Source: Ktedonobacterales bacterium | GTDB lineage: Bacteria; Chloroflexota; Ktedonobacteria; Ktedonobacterales; DATBGS01 | Assembly: GCA_036557285.1 (NCBI GenBank) | Contig: DATBHW010000044.1 | Coordinates: 1-64,000 of the forward strand | Direction of reading: 5' to 3' | Length of the DNA stretch: 64,000 bases | In this document: piece after piece, positions 37,303 through 46,855 of the stretch | How the letters are laid out: each line of letters opens with the position of its first letter | Position numbering within the stretch: the first letter of the stretch is position 1 | Made by a program: the position numbers and the translations under genes | The notes under the pieces: generated by a model | Database searches by the model: none | What the model was told of the DNA's origin: nothing | Seen by the model: only the letters and a program-made list of their open reading frames with translations

Positions 37303-37345
37303 GGCGGGGTCGCAGCGCCAGCGTCCAGGCTTTCAGGGGTAGGGC
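37303..37345. repeat. Degenerate copy of the dispersed repeat inside the atp operon
   Basis: The segment GGGGTCGCAGCGCCAGCGTC and then CAGGCTTTCAGGGGTAGGG aligns with the 35-bp unit of the groEL-sixA element (GGGGTTGTAGCGCCGTCCTT, CCAGGCGGCAGGGGTAGGG). It fills most of the atpA-atpG gap and leaves the atpG ribosome site intact. Confidence 0.55.
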
Positions 37346-37357
37346 GAAGGAGGAAGT

Positions 37358-39723
<2,366 letters not shown>

Positions 39724-39740
39724 GGCCAAAGGAGCGCACT

Positions 39741-40205
39741 ATGGCAAGCGGACTGACCCTGCATGTGGAGGTGGTCACGCAAGATCGCAACGTCTACAGC
39801 GGCGAGGCCGATATGGTCGTGGCCCCTGGCTCGGAGGGCGTGCTGGGCATCCTGCCGCGCCACGCGCCGCTGCTGACGCTGCTTCAGGCGGGCGAGCTTC
39901 GCATCAAGTACGGCGGCGATGAAGAAGCCCTCTTCGTCGCTGGCGGCTTTATGGAAGTCTATCATAACGTCGTGACGGTGCTGGCCGACGCGGCAGAGCG
40001 CGCCGAAGACATAGACACGGCCCGCGCTGAAGAGGCGCGCCGCCGCGCGCAGGTCTCGCTGGAACAGCGCGAGACTGATGTTGATCGGGGCGCGCTGGAA
40101 GGCTCCTTGCAGCGCGCCATTGGTCGGCTCAAAGTAGCCGAAACGGTGCGGCGTCGGCATGGCCCCCGCCGCGCACCACAGCCGCCGCAGGAGACTGGCG
40201 GCTAA
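39741..40205 (+). CDS. atpC: ATP synthase F1 subunit epsilon
   Basis: A 154-residue regulatory subunit with an N-terminal beta-sandwich (LHVEVVTQDRNVYSGEADMVVAPGSEGVLGILPRHAPLL) and a C-terminal helical hairpin that can inhibit ATP hydrolysis. The C-terminal end is extended and basic (RRRHGPRRAPQPPQ). AAGGAG precedes the ATG. It is the last gene of the operon and two terminators follow. Confidence 0.96.
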   Translation: MASGLTLHVEVVTQDRNVYSGEADMVVAPGSEGVLGILPRHAPLLTLLQAGELRIKYGGDEEALFVAGGFMEVYHNVVTVLADAAERAEDIDTARAEEARRRAQVSLEQRETDVDRGALEGSLQRAIGRLKVAETVRRRHGPRRAPQPPQETGG

Positions 40206-40239
40206 GCTTCACCAACCTGATTCAGAGCGTGACACAACA

Positions 40240-40278
40240 GCAGGGACAGGGGACTATATCTCCCTGGCCCTGCTTTTT
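40240..40278 (+). terminator. Intrinsic terminator of the atp operon
   Basis: GCAGGG-A-CAGGGGA pairs with TCTCCCTG-G-CCCTGC (a symmetric A-G interruption), followed by TTTTT. It lies 35 bp after the atpC stop codon. Confidence 0.87.
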
Positions 40279-40334
40279 GACGTGGCTGGCAGAGCCACTG
40301 TGCTGCGCATGGATGGCGCCTGTGAGAAAGAGAA

Positions 40335-40367
40335 GGGGCAACCAGAGGGTGCTGGTTGCCCCTTTTG
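40335..40367. terminator. Bidirectional terminator between atpC and the secreted-protein gene
   Basis: GGGGCAACCA (40335-40344) and TGGTTGCCCC (40353-40362) are followed by TTTTGT on plus. On minus the stem is followed by TTCTCTTTCTC. It would stop residual atp read-through and end the convergent gene that stops at 40405. Confidence 0.8.
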
Positions 40368-40404
40368 TGTCAGATCGAGGAATGCCTGATGCTCCTGGGA
40401 CGAC

Positions 40405-41886
40405 TCACAGGCAGGCATTGACCTGTGGGCCGCTGCTCAGGGTTCCAGCGAACCAGGCCAGGTTGGGTGTGCCATATTGGGCGTCTTTGCCAAAGTCATT
40501 GACCCCATGCGTGAGGTTGCCAAACTCGAAGACGCACCTGTCGTCCCCATGATGCGCTACGCTGTAGAAGGGATAGAAGGCTGCGCCAGCCGGCGGTACT
40601 GTGCAACCTACCCCATTGGCGAAGTTGCAAGTAGTCTCGGAGGCCGCTACCTCCGTCTCAAGCTGCATAATGGGATAGCGCCCCTTATAGTGCGTGCTCC
40701 CGGTAGCAGCAAAGCGCGGCGCGGTGAACGTCCACGCTGTGGCGTTGTTCTTGGTCCCATCGGGATAATCCGCCTGGTAGGAAGTGCCGTCGAAGTCGTC
40801 ATCCTCGCCAACACACCCGGCCAGCAAGGCCGTTGGGCTGGCGGGGAAACACCCGGCGTCATCCGCGTCCCCATCGCCGGTCCCATTCTCCCAGTGGCCG
40901 ATCTCGTCAGAAAAACCGATATTGGCCTGCAACGCGGCCCAGGCTACAAAGTTCCCGAATTTGGCAGATGAGAACTCCGGGTGGAAGCTGAAATCGGTCC
41001 CCACGCAGGTATGCGGATTCAGCGTGCGGAAGCCATTGTGCGCGCTGCCGATCATAAAGCCGCTCTGGTGCGTGGTCAGATCATCAATGCGCTCGGTGAC
41101 ACCGCCGAAGACATCGCCAGGCGTGTCGTTGATCGTGATGCGCAGGGTATCGCCCTGATTCATCAACAAAGTCTGCGCATTGGGCGTGAAGGTGGAATCG
41201 TTGGCGGTGTCGGGGCCAGCCGGGCCGGTGGGAATCCCATCGCGCTGCACGAAGGCAAAGTTGGTTGGCTCAAAGCAGGCGGGATTGAGATCGCCCGTGG
41301 TCGGATCAACCTCAAGGCTGTTGATGTGCAGCGAAGCGCACCAGTGGGTGAGATCGCAGCTAATCACCGGGGCGAAGCCTGGCGGGTAGAACTGCATTTC
41401 GAGGAAGGCCGAGCCAGCCCGATTGGGGTTATTCTGGTCGCTATCAGGGATGCAGGCCCCATTGGGGAAAGAGTTGGGATCGCACAGGGCCATGCTAAAC
41501 CAGAACGTCGGCTCATTCTGGAAGGACTGCGTAGCTGGCAGCGGGCGCTCTCTGGGCAGGGTCAGGGTATATTGGACATTATTGCCTGAGCCGGCCACAT
41601 TGGAATAAAACTGAGCGGCAGGCTCATCATGGCCGATATAATGTCCGTTGTCATAGGCGCGCTCGCCCTCATACTGCGGATCGGTGCAGAAATTCACCGC
41701 CCGCAGGGGTTTCTGGACGGTGCTAAAGCCGTTACAATCCAGATTGCCCCTGGCGGGAAACGTCTGGCTCGCTGCGTGGGAGGATATGGGGTGGGTCAGC
41801 GCGACCGCCGTCAGCGCCATCAGCGCCGCCAGAACCGCGAGGATGGTCAGCGCCAGGTTGAGTTTCGACCCGAGCAGGGCTTTCAT
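40405..41886 (-). CDS. Secreted protein of unknown function
   Basis: A 493-residue exported protein with a Sec signal peptide (LALTILAVLAALMALTAVALTHPISSHA) and no later TM helix. The mature part is rich in Asn, Asp, Gly, aromatic residues and paired Cys (CDPNSFPNGAC, CDLTHWC, CNFANGVGC), suggesting an extracellular beta-rich, disulfide-bonded fold. I do not recognise a catalytic motif. It contains LRITINDTPGDVFGGV and HHGDDRCVFEFGNLTHG. GGAG precedes the ATG. It is a lone gene with its own terminator. It could be a sugar- or surface-binding protein, but no function is assigned. Confidence 0.7.
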   Translation of the reverse strand: MKALLGSKLNLALTILAVLAALMALTAVALTHPISSHAASQTFPARGNLDCNGFSTVQKPLRAVNFCTDPQYEGERAYDNGHYIGHDEPAAQFYSNVAGSGNNVQYTLTLPRERPLPATQSFQNEPTFWFSMALCDPNSFPNGACIPDSDQNNPNRAGSAFLEMQFYPPGFAPVISCDLTHWCASLHINSLEVDPTTGDLNPACFEPTNFAFVQRDGIPTGPAGPDTANDSTFTPNAQTLLMNQGDTLRITINDTPGDVFGGVTERIDDLTTHQSGFMIGSAHNGFRTLNPHTCVGTDFSFHPEFSSAKFGNFVAWAALQANIGFSDEIGHWENGTGDGDADDAGCFPASPTALLAGCVGEDDDFDGTSYQADYPDGTKNNATAWTFTAPRFAATGSTHYKGRYPIMQLETEVAASETTCNFANGVGCTVPPAGAAFYPFYSVAHHGDDRCVFEFGNLTHGVNDFGKDAQYGTPNLAWFAGTLSSGPQVNACL

Positions 41887-42366
41887 AGATAGTCTCCTAC
41901 CAATGACTCAAATTCCCTCACTAAAAGGAAACAACCAGTGCAAACATGCTTCAGTGATGCAAGAAACCAGGATAATCCAGGACATACCCCTTGAAGACGA
42001 AGCCATCCATTGTTGGGAAAAGTGAGTTAGCGAATCCTCCTTTCGTATTCTATAGTGAAGAAAGGGAGGCTACGGCACGGCGCCCCATAAGCCTCCAGGC
42101 GGGCCGAGGCAAGGGCTGCTCACTCGATCCAGATACAGGCCGCTTCGCCCTCTACACTGAAGCCCGGCCCGACCTGGGGTGAAGTGGGTGCGCAGCTTCT
42201 TTGCATACGCCAACTCAAGTGTAATCCGCTGCCAGGCAAAATACAGTGTATTTCCAGGCCAAAAGTGTCCTATCAGGAGAGAAAAGTCACAGATACGACT
42301 GGCAGGGAAGCAGCAGAAGCCGTGGCGCAGCTCTGCTATGCAGCAGCAAAGGAGGTATTGGCAAGC
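41887..42366. other. Intergenic region between the secreted protein and HTH regulator genes
   Basis: No gene is supported. A possible plus promoter is TTAGCG (42027-42032), 18-bp spacer, TATAGT (42051-42056). The perfect inverted repeat AAATAC-AGT-GTATTT (42239-42253) lies about 115 bp before the regulator start and is a candidate operator. The rest shows nothing recognisable. Confidence 0.4.
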
Positions 42367-43914
42367 ATGAGTAGCATACGATTCGGGGACTATTTAACTC
42401 AGCTTCTGCACGAGCGAGAGTGTTCCGGCTCACGTCTCGCCACCATGCTGAGCATTGATCCGGCCCTGGTGTATCGCTGGCTGCACAATAAAGCCATTCC
42501 CAAGCTGGACACCGCCTATTGCGACGAGATCGCGTTCAAGCTGCATCTGAGTCAGGCAGAACTCAGCCAACTGAAAGAAGCGCAAATCTTCTCCCTGAGC
42601 AGGCCAATGGAGCAACGGCCAAGAACCCGCCACGACAGCGCAGCCGTAGAACGTTTGCTGCGCCAGGCAGCGCCTCGCCCGCAAGCAAATGGAAGCAGCA
42701 CGGCGGCGCTGTCCTCGCTTCAGCCTCTGGCAGCCAGGCCTAGTGGAGTGATCTGGGGACGGCCTGCCATTCTGGAGGCCATCATCAGCCTGTTAGAAGC
42801 CCTCGCGCCACTTCCACCGCACCAGAACAACACCGTGATGCTCACCTTTCAGGGGGCGCAAGACGCCTATAGCGACTTCCCTGAGCTTCAGGATCGCTAT
42901 ATGAAGGCGCTCCAGAGCGTGCTGCAACGAGGCTGGCAGGTCTGTCACCTCTGGCGGATCGATCAAGACATACGGCGCTCTATCTTGTTGGTAGAGAATA
43001 TACTCAGGTTGCTTGGCACAGGCCGTTATTTTCCCTACTATATGAACTCCTACGGCACGCTCGCGCCGCCCTACGACCTGCTGATCGTTCCCAAGACCGC
43101 AGCCATGCTTTTCTTTGCGACCCAGAATCCGCGCCGCGCCGATGCCGCGCTGCTGGCCCATGATCTTGAGCAGATCGAATTGTTTCACACGCATTTCGAC
43201 CAGCTTTACGCCATGAGCCAGCCGCTGACGCATATCTATCTGCCGGAGGACGGAGCCAATATCTGGCAGGCATATGCTGACGCCGAGGATCAGCCTGGCG
43301 GCAGGCTGGCTGTCAAGGATGGCTTCACTTTTCTGACGGAGCCGCCCGCATGGTACCGCCAGGGCGCGCTGTTGGCCCAGGTCATTGCTGAGAGCGGTGT
43401 GCCCCTCAACGCCGCGCTGGAGTGTCAGTTTCGCAGGCAGACAGCCTTCCAGGCAAACGTCGCCGTACACCCCTATCGGGATATTTGCGCCCGCCGGGGC
43501 ATCGAACGGTTGATCCATCATGGAGAAGCGCCTCGCAATGATCGACTCCCCCCAGGCTTCACCCTCTCCGAAAAGGCGCGGCGCCAGCAGCTAGAGTATG
43601 CGATTCATCTGCTGCGAACACATGAGCATTACGAGCTTGCAATCATTGATGAGGAGGAAGAGCAGTTTGTGCCAAGCGAAATGTTCTGGGAGGTTGCCGG
43701 GCAGCATACGGCCCTGATGTTGAGTTGGTCCACCGATAGGACCGGCAAGGACATTATGATCGAACTGGTCATCAACGAGTCAACCATTGTCCACGCCTTT
43801 CACGATTACTTTACGGAGTTGTGGGAAAGGATCGCGCCAGAGCATAAGGACAAGGCGCATATCATCGCGTGGTTGGAACAGCAGCTTGACCTGCTCGGCG
43901 CAGCGACCCGCTGA
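42367..43914 (+). CDS. HTH (XRE-like) DNA-binding protein with large C-terminal domain of unknown function
   Basis: A 515-residue protein. Residues 5-65 form a Cro/C1-type HTH (YLTQLLHERECSGSRLATML, SIDPALVYRWLHNKAIPK). A linker of about 60 polar residues follows, then a folded domain of about 390 residues with no TM helix, containing DAYSDFPELQDRYMKALQSV, LLIVPKTAAMLFF and HYELAIIDEEEEQFVPSEMF. The repeated alpha/beta pattern hints at a ligand- or signal-sensing fold, but I cannot name it. The start at 42367 follows AGGAGG at 11 bases. The inverted repeat at 42239-42253 may be its operator. It converges on the next gene. Confidence 0.7.
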   Translation: MSSIRFGDYLTQLLHERECSGSRLATMLSIDPALVYRWLHNKAIPKLDTAYCDEIAFKLHLSQAELSQLKEAQIFSLSRPMEQRPRTRHDSAAVERLLRQAAPRPQANGSSTAALSSLQPLAARPSGVIWGRPAILEAIISLLEALAPLPPHQNNTVMLTFQGAQDAYSDFPELQDRYMKALQSVLQRGWQVCHLWRIDQDIRRSILLVENILRLLGTGRYFPYYMNSYGTLAPPYDLLIVPKTAAMLFFATQNPRRADAALLAHDLEQIELFHTHFDQLYAMSQPLTHIYLPEDGANIWQAYADAEDQPGGRLAVKDGFTFLTEPPAWYRQGALLAQVIAESGVPLNAALECQFRRQTAFQANVAVHPYRDICARRGIERLIHHGEAPRNDRLPPGFTLSEKARRQQLEYAIHLLRTHEHYELAIIDEEEEQFVPSEMFWEVAGQHTALMLSWSTDRTGKDIMIELVINESTIVHAFHDYFTELWERIAPEHKDKAHIIAWLEQQLDLLGAATR

Positions 43915-43935
43915 AGAGGAGAAGGCTCTTGCCGC

Positions 43936-44862
43936 CTATTTATACCTTGTCATCTTCAGCGCACGCGCGGCCCAGCCCAGCCCAAGCGTGACCACCAGGC
44001 CACCTAGAAGAATCGCTCCTACGCCCCAGGCCATCTGCTCCTGTGGATGGAGGATGCGCGATCCGCCTGAACTCGCTGGCGCCGTGATCGCTGCTTCACT
44101 TTCAGGCGCCTCGCCGAGCGGCGCTGCCCCGGCGCCAGCGGTTCCCACGCGCATCATTCGCTGTGGGCCGCCAGAGCGCACCGGAGCGCGTACCCTGGCC
44201 GAAATAGCTCCTGGCGTAATCGCCCGTTGCAGTTCCTGGTTTCGTCCTGGCGGGCAAAAGCGTTCCAACAGGTCAGCCGGAGTCATATAGGCCGGGTCTT
44301 TCCCCCACAGAAACCCGCCACGTTCCAGCGCCCGCGCCACCAGTTCAGCGGAGGTAAAGATGTTCTCCTCTTTCAAGACGAGCGCGTGATGATCGAAGAG
44401 CGCATGCAAAGGGCGCAGCGCGCGAAACGTGCCGGTCAGGTTGCGCGGCGCAACCCCAATGCCCAGGTGCAAGAGCAGCCCGGCGAACTGCCACTCGCTA
44501 AAGCGGCGCTGCTCGCGCAGCATCTGCTCGGCAAAGCGCACCACCTCATCGCGCGTGCCATCCAGCAGTTCCACATAACCCACCAGGACCGGCGCGCCAC
44601 GCTCCAGATATTCATTGATGTGCGAGCGACGCAGCCCACCCCACGTTGTCACAAAAAACGGATTGACCTCAATCAGTCCGCCGCTGCTGTCCACAATCAG
44701 CGCCGCCTGGTTCAATCGGCTGGCGGTTGCCAGGCCCATCGCCCGCGCCAGAGCGCCCTTGCTGCGCGTCAAAACAAAATCACCAGGCCGATAGGTGCGC
44801 TCGCTCGCCGTCTCTGCTGAAATCGGGTGCAGAATGGCTCGCCCACGTGGAGAAACTCGCAT
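43936..44862 (-). CDS. Membrane-anchored permuted NlpC/P60-like protein, probably inactive
   Basis: A 308-residue protein whose first 185 residues resemble circularly permuted papain-like (YiiX/LRAT type) proteins: YRPGDFVLTRSKG, a substrate loop, SGGLIEVNP and the helix FTSAELVARALERGG. In active members the strand after the first loop carries His and the late helix begins with Cys. Here these are Asn51-Gln52 (RLNQAALIVD) and Ser171 (TSAELV), so thiol catalysis is unlikely. A Pro/Ala linker and one C-terminal TM helix (MAWGVGAILLGGLVVTLGLGW) follow. The start is uncertain: 44862 (ATG) is preferred over a TTG at 44964, and neither has a strong ribosome site. Confidence 0.55.
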   Translation of the reverse strand: MRVSPRGRAILHPISAETASERTYRPGDFVLTRSKGALARAMGLATASRLNQAALIVDSSGGLIEVNPFFVTTWGGLRRSHINEYLERGAPVLVGYVELLDGTRDEVVRFAEQMLREQRRFSEWQFAGLLLHLGIGVAPRNLTGTFRALRPLHALFDHHALVLKEENIFTSAELVARALERGGFLWGKDPAYMTPADLLERFCPPGRNQELQRAITPGAISARVRAPVRSGGPQRMMRVGTAGAGAAPLGEAPESEAAITAPASSGGSRILHPQEQMAWGVGAILLGGLVVTLGLGWAARALKMTRYK

Positions 44863-45070
44863 AGCGCGTTGTACACTTTCTTTCTGGAGTCGCCCCCACG
44901 AACCCCGCCCGATCAGCAGGGATGAACCTGCCGAGCATCCAGACAAGGGGCTTTGATTATTCAACGGTTGAGCCTGGCAAGTCGTAACGCTTCTCTGGCT
45001 CTTTGCTTACCAGGGTCAGCCATTGGCTCTCAGGGCGCATCAACCGCGATTTCCCCAAAAGAGCGCCCCC

Positions 45071-45231
45071 GGTTCCACCAATGATCGGGGGTTGCCGCTG
45101 GTAGCGCCGCCGTCTCGGCGGCCAACGTTGGCCTGCTGGCGCCGTGGCCTGGCGGGCGAACGCTCGCCCTGGCGCAGCGTTCGCCGCCGAGACGGCGGCG
45201 GTACAGGTGGCCCCCGCTTTTTGGTAGAACC
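45071..45231. mobile_element. MITE-like element, diverged sister of the 27652-27777 copy
   Basis: It begins GGTTCCACCAATGATCGGGG, like the other copy (GGTTCCACCAACTATCGGGG), and ends TGGTAGAACC, the terminal repeat with one mismatch. The interior is an inverted pair, GTAGCGCCGCCGTCTCGGC and GCCGAGACGGCGGCGGTAC, in which the loop sequence has changed on both arms in a compensating way. Flanks GCGCCCCC and GCGCCCTA suggest a degraded target duplication. It has no coding capacity. Confidence 0.7.
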
Positions 45232-45244
45232 GCGCCCTATCCTC

Positions 45245-45273
45245 TTGACAAAGCGCGCATCGTAAGGTAGAAT
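45245..45273 (+). promoter_or_regulatory. Promoter of the tetR-led cassette
   Basis: TTGACA (45245-45250), a 17-bp spacer and TAGAAT (45268-45273), a near-perfect housekeeping promoter. Transcription would start at about 45280, inside the palindromic operator at 45278-45293. Confidence 0.85.
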
Positions 45274-45277
45274 GTTG

Positions 45278-45293
45278 TTAATTGATTAGTTAA
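45278..45293. promoter_or_regulatory. Candidate TetR operator 1
   Basis: TTAATTGATTAGTTAA is an imperfect palindrome over the predicted transcription start. It shares ATTAGTTAATA with the second site at 45972-45987 downstream of tetR. Confidence 0.6.
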
Positions 45294-45332
45294 TAAGTAA
45301 CGTGCAATTCAGGCATACAGGAGACCGGACGG

Positions 45333-45944
45333 ATGCCTCGCAAGCCAGGACCACCAACTGAAGAACGCCGCAGCCAGATTCTTGAAGCTGCCCTGAAAGT
45401 ATTTGCAGATAAGGGGTTCAAGGGCGCAACCAATCAGGATATTGCCGACGCAGCCGGTGTTTCGCCTGGGCTTATCTATTTTTACTTTAGAAACAAAGAA
45501 GATCTGTTCTTTGCTATACTGGAGAATCGCCTGGCGCCAGGAGCCTTTCCACTCCCCCTGGATCATATGCAAACCTTCCCACCCGAACAGGTCTTGCCAA
45601 TACTGGCTCACTACGGACTCAGCCGACTGGATAACCAGGATGCTATGAACATCTTCAAGGTTTTTGTGGGCGAGGCTGCCTACTCTGAACACATTCGCAC
45701 ACTGGCGAACACGAACATCAACCGGCTGCTGGAGACACTGGCCCGCTATCTTGCCGCGCAGATGGAGCAGGGGCGGCTCAGACAGGGCGATCCTACCCTT
45801 TGCGCGCAAACCTTCCTGGCGGGCCTGATGGCAAGCCTCGTCCGACGGCGGTTCCTGGGTGATGCGAAAATGCTGAGCTACTCAGCCGATGAGATCGTCA
45901 ACACCCTTGTTGGCATCTTTCTGCGTGGCATGCGGCCCGATTAG
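45333..45944 (+). CDS. TetR-family transcriptional regulator
   Basis: A 203-residue repressor-type protein. The N-terminal HTH is ILEAALKVFADKGFKGATNQDIADAAGVSPGLIYFYFRNKEDL. The helical ligand-binding domain follows. It heads a cassette containing an ABC exporter and detoxification-type enzymes, so it probably senses a toxic aromatic compound or drug. Two similar operator candidates flank the gene, one at its own promoter and one before the ATPase gene. Confidence 0.93.
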   Translation: MPRKPGPPTEERRSQILEAALKVFADKGFKGATNQDIADAAGVSPGLIYFYFRNKEDLFFAILENRLAPGAFPLPLDHMQTFPPEQVLPILAHYGLSRLDNQDAMNIFKVFVGEAAYSEHIRTLANTNINRLLETLARYLAAQMEQGRLRQGDPTLCAQTFLAGLMASLVRRRFLGDAKMLSYSADEIVNTLVGIFLRGMRPD

Positions 45945-45971
45945 GACCGCTTTTTTTGAGCCTTGATTTGA

Positions 45972-45987
45972 TTGACCAATTAGTTAA
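45972..45987. promoter_or_regulatory. Candidate TetR operator 2
   Basis: TTGACCAATTAGTTAA, an imperfect palindrome (consensus TTRACYAATTRGTYAA) between the tetR stop and the ABC ATPase start. It shares ATTAGTTAATA with site 1. Confidence 0.6.
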
Positions 45988-46009
45988 TATCAACGAGGAG
46001 GTTCGCAGC

Positions 46010-46816
46010 ATGTCCGCCAGTTCGCCAACACCCGCGCCTCATGGTCCAGAGAATGCTGACATCAGCTTGAAGGCCGCGAGCAGCGCCGAGCCACTGGTCG
46101 CTATTCGCGGCGTCACCAAGGATTTTGGGAAACTGCGCGCGCTTGACAACTTCACCATGAACATCCGCCCCGGAGAAACCTACGGATTGATCGGCCCTAA
46201 CGGCTCCGGCAAGACCACGCTGATTCGTATTATTGTTGGGCTGACCAGGCCCACCGCTGGCGAGGTGCGCATCCTGGGGCAGCGCATGCCCAACCGCCAG
46301 ATCGCCAAAGATATTGGCTATATGACGCAGAACAACGCGCTTTACCAGGAATTGACCATCCGCGAAAACCTGGAGTTCTTTGGCCGCATCTATGGGCTGC
46401 GCGGCCAGCCACTTCAGCAGCGCGTGAGCGCCGTACTTGAGACGGTTGACCTCGTTGACCGCGCGCGCAGCATCGTTGAGACCCTCAGCGGCGGCATGAA
46501 GCAGCGGGTGCTGCTTGCCAGCACCTTGATTCATCAGCCACGCTTGCTGCTGCTGGACGAGCCAACCGTTGGCATTGATCCTGAACTGCGCCTGGCCTTC
46601 TGGGACCACTTTATCCGGCTGAACGCCCAGGGTGTTACTATCGTTGTCTCCACCCATCATCTGGACGAAGCCTCGCGCTGCCATCACCTCGGCCTGATGC
46701 GCTCTGGCGCGCTGCTGGCCGAAGGTCAACCCAACGAACTCACCACGCTCTCTGGCAAAGAGACGATGGAAGAAGCCTTCCTGTACTTCGCCACCCGCAC
46801 CAGGGGCCAGGCGTGA
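46010..46816 (+). CDS. ABC-2 exporter ATP-binding protein of the TetR cassette
   Basis: A 268-residue ATPase. Walker A is IGPNGSGKTTL, signature LSGGMKQRVLLAS, Walker B LLLDEPTVGIDPE and switch His in STHHLDEA. The first 40 residues are an extra polar leader. The start at 46010 has GAGGAGG seven bases upstream. Its membrane partner is encoded at 49600-50757, separated by three enzyme genes on the same strand. It powers efflux of an unknown, probably lipophilic substrate. Confidence 0.93.
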   Translation: MSASSPTPAPHGPENADISLKAASSAEPLVAIRGVTKDFGKLRALDNFTMNIRPGETYGLIGPNGSGKTTLIRIIVGLTRPTAGEVRILGQRMPNRQIAKDIGYMTQNNALYQELTIRENLEFFGRIYGLRGQPLQQRVSAVLETVDLVDRARSIVETLSGGMKQRVLLASTLIHQPRLLLLDEPTVGIDPELRLAFWDHFIRLNAQGVTIVVSTHHLDEASRCHHLGLMRSGALLAEGQPNELTTLSGKETMEEAFLYFATRTRGQA

Positions 46817-46855
46817 ATCACTCGCGCCTATTCTTAAAGGAGAGGAGTCAAAGCA

